A stretch of 64,000 bases of DNA. Origin: Candidatus Binatia bacterium (lineage in GTDB: Bacteria > Desulfobacterota > Binatia > UBA9968 > JAJDTQ01). Each line of letters begins with the position of its first letter. Position 1 is the first letter of the stretch. Of this stretch, positions 58,171 to 64,000 are shown piece by piece. Made by a program: the position numbers and the translations under genes. The notes under the pieces are model-generated. The model did no database searches and was not told the DNA's origin. It saw only the letters and a list, made by a program, of their open reading frames with translations. The stretch lies in the NCBI GenBank assembly GCA_951813575.1, contig OX638375.1, positions 4,132,752 to 4,196,751 on the forward strand, given 5' to 3'.

Positions 58171-59328
58171 TCATTTGTCCGTCCGGTACCGCTCCACCTT
58201 CTCTTCGTCCAGCTCGATGCCCAGCCCGGGCCGGTCCGATACCTTGACGGCGCCGTCGGCGAACTCGAACGGCTCGGTGACGATGTCGTCCTTGTAGTAG
58301 ATACCCGCGATGCGTCCCGAGGTCTCGGCGTCCGGGACGGTGACCGGGATCACGCAGGCCAGGTTCGCCGCCGCGGTGGAGGCGGCCAGGTGGACGTTGG
58401 CGGCGTTGCCCACGCCCATTTCCACCGAGCCGTTGACGTTGCACGGGAACCCCGCGGCCTCGGCGATGGCGGCCACCTTCTTGGCCTTGAGCAGGCCGCC
58501 GGGCTTGGTGGTGTAGATGGAGATGATGTCGGCGGCCTTCTTCTCGATGATCTCCAGGACGTCCCAGGTGGTCCAGGCGCTCTCGTCGGCCATGACGGGG
58601 GTGTCCACCCGCCGGGTGACCTCGGCCATGGCGTCGAGCCCCTCCACGGGCTGTTCCATGTAGAGGATGTTGTACGGCTCCATAGCCCTGGTGGTCCGGA
58701 CCGCTTCCTTGGCGGACTTGTAGCCGTTGTTGGCGTCCACCGTGAGGTTCATGTCCGGGCCCAGGGCCTCGCGGACGCGGCGCAGCAGCTCGACGTCCCG
58801 CCCGGGTTCCACCCCGCCCTTGAGCTTGATGGTCCTGACGCCCTCCGCCTGCACCCGCCTCACCTCGGCCACCGCCTCGTCCATGTCCATGAGGCCGATG
58901 CTGTGGGAGATGGGGACCGATTCCCGGTAGAGCCCGCCCAGAAGCTGGTAGGCGGGCACGCACGCGGCCTTCCCCACCACGTCGTACAGCGCCATGTCGA
59001 TGGCCGCCTTGGAATAGGGGTACCCCTTGACGGCCTGGTCCATCAGGGTGTGGATCCACTCGATGCGGCGCGGGTCCTCGCCCACGATGCTCGGCGCCAG
59101 GATGTCGTGGATGACGCCGGCCACCGACGCGGGGGTCTCGCCGTAGTAGCGCATGTGGTCGCCGCCCCAGTCCTTGAGCGCCGGCGCCTCGCCCAGGCCG
59201 GTCCAGCCGTCGTCGGTCTCCAGCCGGACCAGCAGGTAGACGCCGATGGGGGTCTTGAGGTTGGCCCACTGGTGGACCCGGCGCGTGGGCAGCCTGACCG
59301 GAATGGTTTCGATGGATTGGATCTTCAT
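58171..59328 (-). CDS. Mandelate racemase/muconate lactonizing enzyme family protein
   Basis: A 385-residue enolase-superfamily enzyme. The catalytic Lys motif is IKLKGG near residue 165, the metal ligands are Asp in VDANNGY, Glu in MEQP and the Asp/Glu in ADES, and a second Lys is in YTTKPGG, giving the K-x-K/D/E/D-E/K order of the muconate cycloisomerase subgroup. Substrate could be muconate, a dipeptide or N-acyl amino acid. The 11-nt gap to the M24 gene upstream indicates a shared operon. Confidence 0.9.
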   Translation of the reverse strand: MKIQSIETIPVRLPTRRVHQWANLKTPIGVYLLVRLETDDGWTGLGEAPALKDWGGDHMRYYGETPASVAGVIHDILAPSIVGEDPRRIEWIHTLMDQAVKGYPYSKAAIDMALYDVVGKAACVPAYQLLGGLYRESVPISHSIGLMDMDEAVAEVRRVQAEGVRTIKLKGGVEPGRDVELLRRVREALGPDMNLTVDANNGYKSAKEAVRTTRAMEPYNILYMEQPVEGLDAMAEVTRRVDTPVMADESAWTTWDVLEIIEKKAADIISIYTTKPGGLLKAKKVAAIAEAAGFPCNVNGSVEMGVGNAANVHLAASTAAANLACVIPVTVPDAETSGRIAGIYYKDDIVTEPFEFADGAVKVSDRPGLGIELDEEKVERYRTDK

Positions 59329-59338
59329 CTTCGCTCCG

Positions 59339-60451
59339 CTAGCCGATTCGAATGAGCTTGTCCGTGCCGGTGGCGTCCGAGAGCAGCTCGCAGCCGTCCC
59401 GGGTCACCAGCAGCATGTCCTTGTTCTGAAGCCCCATGCGGCCGGGGATGTAGACCAGCGGCTCGATGGCCACCACCATGCCTTCCTCCAGCACCTCCTC
59501 GCCGTAGCGCCCCAGGTAGGGCTCTTCGTGCAGGAACACGCCGATGCCGTGGCCCACGAAGCTGATGGGCTCCAGCCCCAGCTCGTCGAACTTCTCGAGG
59601 AACCGCCGGTACACCGTCTTGGCATGGGCCCCGGGCTTGATGAGGTTCATGACCAGGTGCTTGCACTCGGTCAGGTTGTCCCAGATGCGCGCCTGCTCCG
59701 CCGTCGGCTCGCCCACCACCGCGGTGCGGCACACGCCGGCGTGGTAGCCGTCGAGGACCCCGAAGATCTCCATGCGGATCAGGTCCCCGTCACGAAGCGC
59801 CCGGCCGGTGGGGCCCACGTTGGGGAACTGGCTGCGCTCGCCCGAGGCGATGATCATGAGCTTGAAGTGCTGCGCCCCGCCGGCGAAGATCCGGCCGGTG
59901 AGCTCGCCGGCCATCTCCAGCTCGGTCATGCCCGGACGGGCGTGGGCAAGGGTCTCTCCGATGGCGCTGTCGGTGACGCGGCTCAAAGAGCGCAGGAGTG
60001 CGACCTCCCGCGCGGTCTTGACCTGGCGGAGCTTGCCGAAGAGCCCGTCGGCGGCAACGAATTCGACCTTGGGCAAAAGCCCGCGCAGGGTGGCGAAGTC
60101 CCCGGCGGGAAGATACTCCATCTCGACGCCCACCCGGGCCCCGGCCATGCCCCGGCCTTCGATGGCCGCGGCCACCTCCCGCATCGGGTCGTCGGTGAAC
60201 TCCCGGTAGACCCGGATGTCGTCGAAGGCGGCGTGGGCCTTCACCGTGGTCTCCTCCATGTCGATGGTGACCATGGTGGCGTGTCCGGACCGCTCGACGA
60301 TGCACATGGCATGGCGCCAGCGCATGAGGAGCTGGGAGGGCACCACGAAGCCCGTGGTGTAGGCGAGATTCTCGGGGGAGCCGGCGATGAGGGCGTCGAG
60401 GCCACGCTCCGCCATCGCGTTCCGCTGTTTTGCGATGATGTCCGCGTCCAT
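59339..60451 (-). CDS. M24 (creatinase/aminopeptidase P-like) family protein
   Basis: A 370-residue 'pita-bread' protein: creatinase N-terminal domain (residues 1-130), then the M24 domain. His in GHGIGVFLHEEP and Glu in AIEPLVYIPG are kept, but the two Asp metal ligands (usual D-x-G...sD-x-x-R) are replaced in RMEIFGVLDGYHAGVCRT, and the last Glu is missing in LQNKDMLLV. A metal-free hydrolase such as creatinase is therefore likelier than a prolidase. Start ATG 60451 is the first family-like residue run. Confidence 0.87.
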   Translation of the reverse strand: MDADIIAKQRNAMAERGLDALIAGSPENLAYTTGFVVPSQLLMRWRHAMCIVERSGHATMVTIDMEETTVKAHAAFDDIRVYREFTDDPMREVAAAIEGRGMAGARVGVEMEYLPAGDFATLRGLLPKVEFVAADGLFGKLRQVKTAREVALLRSLSRVTDSAIGETLAHARPGMTELEMAGELTGRIFAGGAQHFKLMIIASGERSQFPNVGPTGRALRDGDLIRMEIFGVLDGYHAGVCRTAVVGEPTAEQARIWDNLTECKHLVMNLIKPGAHAKTVYRRFLEKFDELGLEPISFVGHGIGVFLHEEPYLGRYGEEVLEEGMVVAIEPLVYIPGRMGLQNKDMLLVTRDGCELLSDATGTDKLIRIG

Positions 60452-60606
60452 TGTCGGCCTGGAAGCATACAAGCCGCGGTCGCGGTCATCAACTGACGGG
60501 GAGGCCCGCCGGTCGGCGCCCATCGTGGCGGGCGTCCCTTTTCAACGTGCCCTGCATCGTATAGGAAATAGGGCCTGACCAACCCAAACGACCGGAAGGA
60601 ACACGC

Positions 60607-61695
60607 ATGCTGCTGATCAACAACCAGGAAGTGGAAGAGCTGATGGACATGAAGGCCTGTCTCGACGCGCTGGAGACGGGCTATGACGATCTCGGCCGCA
60701 ACGATGCGGTGTACCGGCCGCGGCTCGACGTGTGGGTGCCGTGCGACCGTCCGGACGGCTACTACCGCTGGGGCACCATGGAAGGGGCCAGCCGCACCAT
60801 CGGCACGTTCGCCATCCGGATGAAGTCGGACGTGGTCTACTGGCCGGGCGGCGACACCGAGGAGAAGTACTGCATGGAGCCCGGCAACTACTGCGGGCTG
60901 ATCATGGTGTTCAGCATCGCCAACGGCGAGCCTCTGGCCATCATCAACGACGGCGTGCTCCAGCACATGCGGGTGGGGGGCTGCGCCGGACTGGGGGTCA
61001 AGGAGCTGGCGCGGGAGGACGCCGCGGTGGTGGGCATGTTCGGCTCCGGCGGCATGGCGCGGACCTATCTGATGGCGTTCAACGAGGTGCGGAAGATCGA
61101 GGAGGTGAGGGCGTACAGCCCCACCAAGGCGAACCGCGAGGCCTACGCCGCCGAGATGAGCGAGATGCTGGGCCTCAAGGTGACGGCGGTGGACACGCCG
61201 GAGGAGGTGGTGCGGGGGGCCGACATCGTCTCCGCCTGCACCGACTCCACCCGGGTGGTGTTCGACAACCCCGAGTGGCTCAAGCCGGGCGCCCACCTCA
61301 CCTGCGTCCGTGCCTGCGAGATCGGCCCACGGGCGGTGGAGGCCTGCGACGTCTCGGTCAAGCTCGGGCGGAACACCGTGGTCACCATGGACGAGGGCAT
61401 GGTGCGGCTCCACGGCAACGTGGGCTACGTGGCCGGTCAGGCCGAGGAGATCGCGCGCATCCCGAACCCCACGCAGGACGTCTATACCGGCGACTACTTC
61501 AGCTACTTCATCGACGTGAAGCTCGGCCGCAAGCCGGGCCGGACCAGTCCCGACCAGACCACCTTCTTCATCAACGCCGGGACCCAGGGGCTCCAGTTCG
61601 CGGCCTGCGCCGGCCGGGTCTACCAGATGGCGAAGGAGAAGGGCATGGGCCGCCAGCTCCCCACCGAGTGGTTCACCCAGGACATCCGGGACTAG
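60607..61695 (+). CDS. Ornithine cyclodeaminase/mu-crystallin family protein (copy 2)
   Basis: A 362-residue protein very close to copy 1 at 16322 (shared MKACLDALE-like start, YYRWGTMEGASR, AIRMKSD, QHMRVGGCAGLGVKEL, GMFGSGGMARTY, ending DIRD). It is divergent from the M24 gene with 155 nt between starts, and GGAAGGAAC precedes the ATG. The amino-acid oxidation/dehydration it may perform fits the amide- and opine-handling enzymes around it. The stop codon TAG adjoins MITE copy 2. Confidence 0.9.
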   Translation: MLLINNQEVEELMDMKACLDALETGYDDLGRNDAVYRPRLDVWVPCDRPDGYYRWGTMEGASRTIGTFAIRMKSDVVYWPGGDTEEKYCMEPGNYCGLIMVFSIANGEPLAIINDGVLQHMRVGGCAGLGVKELAREDAAVVGMFGSGGMARTYLMAFNEVRKIEEVRAYSPTKANREAYAAEMSEMLGLKVTAVDTPEEVVRGADIVSACTDSTRVVFDNPEWLKPGAHLTCVRACEIGPRAVEACDVSVKLGRNTVVTMDEGMVRLHGNVGYVAGQAEEIARIPNPTQDVYTGDYFSYFIDVKLGRKPGRTSPDQTTFFINAGTQGLQFAACAGRVYQMAKEKGMGRQLPTEWFTQDIRD

Positions 61696-61878
61696 TGTCG
61701 TGTCTCACGTAAATGTTGACAAAGATGCGCAGGATTTTTCGTTGTCGGCAAGGCGCGATGACGAGCAGTGGCGGTTACCACGCGAGGAAGACTCCGGGTC
61801 GAGCCCGGGGTGACGTACGCAGCCGACGACGAAAAAGACCAGCAGATTTGTCAATGTTTACGTGGGACACGACACTAG
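61692..61878. mobile_element. MITE-like element, copy 2 (about 187 bp)
   Basis: The ends CTAGTGTCGTGTC and GACACGACACTAG are exact inverted repeats, and pairing continues imperfectly for about 55 nt. The interior shares GATGACGAGCAGTGGCGG and GTGACGTACGCAGCCGACGA with copy 1 at 3933. A TA directly outside each GTGTCG end would fit a TA target-site duplication as in IS630/mariner-type elements. It starts at the OCD stop codon and ends 13 nt before the mltA start. Confidence 0.78.
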
Positions 61879-61890
61879 CCTCCTGACCGT

Positions 61891-63078
61891 ATGCCGGTTC
61901 TCGCCCGCTCCCGCGCAGCCCGTGACACACGTCCCATGCCGGGGCTGCGTGTGTCGGCGGCGGTCTTCGCCGCGCTGCAACTGTTGGGCGGCTGCCGGCC
62001 GACGCCGCCCGAGGTGCCGGCGCCGCCACCCGCGCCTCCGCCGGAGGTCCGGGACGACCACGGCGCGCAGTCGCTCCGGGCGGCCGTGGCCGAGAGCCTG
62101 CGGTTTCTCCGCAAGGTGCCGGGAGGGCGGCCCCTGGGCCATTGGCCCCGCAGGGTGACCGCGGAAGACGTCCGGTCTTCGCTCACGGAGTTTCTGGCGC
62201 TTCTGGACCAGCCGCCGGATTCGGGGGGAGACTGGCCGCATCGGGTGGCGGAACGGTTCGATTTCTTTCCCGCGCCCCTGAGCGCCGGGCGGCGCGACGT
62301 CCTGTTCACCGCCTACTACCAGCCCGTGATCGACGCCAGCCCGGTGGAGACCGCCGACTACCGCTATCCCGTCTACCGGGAGCCGGACGAGCTGCGCGGG
62401 CGGCGCGGCCGGGCCCGGAAGGGCGCGGGGTACTCCCGCCGCGACATCGACGTCCTTGGCAGCCTCAAGGGCAGGGGTTACGAGATCGCGTGGCTGCGGG
62501 ATCCGGTGGACCGCTTTTTCCTGCACATCCAGGGTTCGGGGCTCTTGCGGATGACCGACGGGCGCGAGGTCCCGCTCAACTTCGCGGCCACCAACGGCCG
62601 GCGCTACACCAGCATCGGCAAGGTGCTCATCGACCGGGGCAAGCTCGACCGGGAGTCCATGTCGATGCAGCGCATCCGCGCCTGGCTGGCGGAGTTCCCG
62701 GGCGAGCGCGAGGCGCTGTTCGCGCGGAACGAGCGCTACGTCTTCTTCCGGTTGGGAGAGGAGGGGCCGCTGGGAAGTCTCGGGGTGCCGCTCACCGCCG
62801 GACGCTCCGCGGCCACCGATCACCGGGTCTACCCCAAGGGCGCGCTCCTGTTCGTGGAGACCCGGACGCCGGTGGTGGGCGAGCAGGGCGAGCTCACGGG
62901 TTCGCGGCCGTTCGGCCGCTTCGTCCTCAACCAGGACGCCGGCGCCGCCATCCGGGGGCCGGCCCGGGTAGACCTCTACTTCGGGACGGGCGACGAGGCC
63001 GGAGCGCAGGCCGGGTACATGAAGAGCACGGGAAGGCTTTATCTGTTACTAAAGCGAGACCGGGCGCGGTTCAATTGA
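61891..63078 (+). CDS. mltA: Membrane-bound lytic murein transglycosylase A
   Basis: A 395-residue lipoprotein (lipobox LLGGC near residue 33; a start at ATG 61936 would give a shorter, more usual signal). The MltA barrel is recognised from LFTAYYQPVIDAS near 140, FFLHIQGSGLLRM near 210 and NGRRYTSIGKVLIDRG near 235. The C-terminal 3D domain has LNQDAGAAIRG and DLYFGTGDEAG with the catalytic Asp. MltA cleaves peptidoglycan at the outer membrane and makes 1,6-anhydromuropeptides. Confidence 0.93.
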   Translation: MPVLARSRAARDTRPMPGLRVSAAVFAALQLLGGCRPTPPEVPAPPPAPPPEVRDDHGAQSLRAAVAESLRFLRKVPGGRPLGHWPRRVTAEDVRSSLTEFLALLDQPPDSGGDWPHRVAERFDFFPAPLSAGRRDVLFTAYYQPVIDASPVETADYRYPVYREPDELRGRRGRARKGAGYSRRDIDVLGSLKGRGYEIAWLRDPVDRFFLHIQGSGLLRMTDGREVPLNFAATNGRRYTSIGKVLIDRGKLDRESMSMQRIRAWLAEFPGEREALFARNERYVFFRLGEEGPLGSLGVPLTAGRSAATDHRVYPKGALLFVETRTPVVGEQGELTGSRPFGRFVLNQDAGAAIRGPARVDLYFGTGDEAGAQAGYMKSTGRLYLLLKRDRARFN

Positions 63079-63117
63079 AGGGCGCCGGGGAAACGAACGA
63101 ACACAAGGGAGGTTGCG

Positions 63118-64000
63118 ATGGCATCGGTACTATTGCTGGGCCCCGAAGACATGGCCGGACTCATCACCATGAAGGAGGCGGTGGACGCCATGGAGCGGGG
63201 CTACCTGGACTGGGCGAAGAACCGCGAACTGGGGGCGCTGCGGCGCCGTGTGCACTCGGTGGCCAACGCCCGCGTCACAGTGCACCAGGGGGCGCCCAAC
63301 TCAGCCGGCGTCACCGGGATCCTGACCCACTGCGAGCATGTGATGATCCATGACAACGGCATCCAGACCTACCAGACCCGGGGTCGTCCGGTGCGGGTGA
63401 TGTTCAACGGAAACAACGCCGAGCTCAAATGCATCACGGTGGGCGAGGTCCGGGTGAAGGAGCTGCCGGACGCCAACAACGTGGTCAACGTCCAGACCGC
63501 CTGCTCCACCGCGGTGGGCATCAAGCACCTGGCGCGCCAAAGCTCCAAGGTGGTGGGGGTGCTGGGCTCCCGGGCCCAGGCGGAGTGCCAGTTGCTCGCC
63601 ACCAAGGCGGTGGTTCCCGGCATCGAGGAGGCCAAGGTCTACAGCCCCAATCCGGAGAACCGCACCAGGTTCGCGGCCAAGATGACCGAGCTGCTCGACA
63701 TGGAGGTGCGCCCGGTCGCCAGCAACCGGGAGGCGGTCCAGGGCGTGGACATACTGCTGTCCGTGACCAACTCCAACGTGCCCACCTTCGACGGCGACTG
63801 GCTGGAGCCCGGGGTGCACCTGTGCTCCATCGTTTCAAGCAACATCGGCCTCATGCGCGGCGGCTTCATCCAGCAGAAACGGCGCGAGGTGGACGACAAG
63901 ACGCTCCAGCGCTGCGACATCATCGTCTGCAACTCCAAGCGGCAGGAGATCCTGGACGAGCCCGGCGTGTTGTGGGATCCCGTCCAGCAGGGCGTCATCA
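63118..64000 (+). CDS. Ornithine cyclodeaminase/mu-crystallin family protein (copy 3, 3' end outside window)
   Basis: The first 294 residues of a third OCD-family protein. MKEAVDAMERGY near residue 18, CSTAVGIKHLARQ near 125 and the Rossmann turn VGVLGSRAQAECQLL near 141 are present; the second Gly of the usual GSGxxA is replaced in GSRAQA. It is more distant from copies 1 and 2 than they are from each other. AAGGGAGG lies 7 nt before the ATG. It follows mltA by 39 nt but is unlikely to share its function. Confidence 0.87.
   Translation, partial: MASVLLLGPEDMAGLITMKEAVDAMERGYLDWAKNRELGALRRRVHSVANARVTVHQGAPNSAGVTGILTHCEHVMIHDNGIQTYQTRGRPVRVMFNGNNAELKCITVGEVRVKELPDANNVVNVQTACSTAVGIKHLARQSSKVVGVLGSRAQAECQLLATKAVVPGIEEAKVYSPNPENRTRFAAKMTELLDMEVRPVASNREAVQGVDILLSVTNSNVPTFDGDWLEPGVHLCSIVSSNIGLMRGGFIQQKRREVDDKTLQRCDIIVCNSKRQEILDEPGVLWDPVQQGVI

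Overview
This is a high-GC, densely coded bacterial chromosome segment. Most genes are catabolic, transport and redox genes of the kind seen in metabolically versatile environmental bacteria: UbiD-type decarboxylase, LIV-type ABC uptake, LLM flavin oxidoreductase, enolase-superfamily cycloisomerase, M20 and M24 hydrolases, several ornithine-cyclodeaminase-like proteins and 3-hydroxyanthranilate dioxygenase. FxsA, MutY, MltA and a BepA-like M48 lipoprotein point to a diderm. I cannot place the phylum from sequence alone; an uncultured proteobacterium-like or Tectomicrobia/'deltaproteobacterial' lineage is a low-confidence guess. No rRNA, tRNA, CRISPR array or phage was found.

Layout. 1-4.1 kb: a broken-off AAA+ ATPase, a fused iron/thiamine-type ABC permease and two paralogous SDRs, closed by a MITE-like element. 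4.1-6.9 kb: MATE exporter, FxsA and a BtuF-like binding protein. 7-11.2 kb: an unusual redox/iron row of orphan NuoB, Rieske ferredoxin, CGFS glutaredoxin, truncated globin, ferritin-like/VIT1 iron exporter and a SagB-type dehydrogenase. 11.4-16.3 kb: MerA-like flavoprotein, TVP38, DUF547, a TIGR04282-type transferase and MutY. 16.3-23.1 kb: ornithine-cyclodeaminase-like protein, TatD, UbiD decarboxylase, a lone molybdenum hydroxylase large subunit and a PqqC/TenA-fold protein. 23.4-29.7 kb: M48 protease and a complete five-gene LIV-type ABC operon. 30-35.4 kb: Tat-exported aldo/keto reductase, epimerase plus flippase-like pair, Phd/PIN toxin-antitoxin, MFS. 35.6-43.7 kb: CDP-alcohol transferase, NbaC, phosphatase, MetE-like protein, MFS, two ACMSD-type amidohydrolases and a pyruvate-carboxylase-type carboxyltransferase. 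44-47 kb: an ankyrin/FGE-fold secreted protein, an IS3 remnant and a second FGE 3' cassette. 47-64 kb: EamA transporter, second toxin-antitoxin pair, Fe-ADH, DUF6282, two M20 peptidases, LLM enzyme, a lower-GC XRE-regulator island, octopine-dehydrogenase-like protein, cycloisomerase, M24 protein, two more OCD-family genes and MltA.

The intergenic DNA is as notable as the genes. About a dozen places carry a palindromic 27-28 nt arm (GTCA...CCAG), often as inverted doublets about 100 bp long, and several are flanked by 19-21 bp tandem arrays that look like expansions of the arm. Two copies of a roughly 190-200 bp element with about 50 bp terminal inverted repeats lie near the two ends of the window. 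Genes within operons commonly overlap by 4 nt (ATGA, GTGA, TTGA), and three genes have no ATG, GTG or TTG where homology demands a start.
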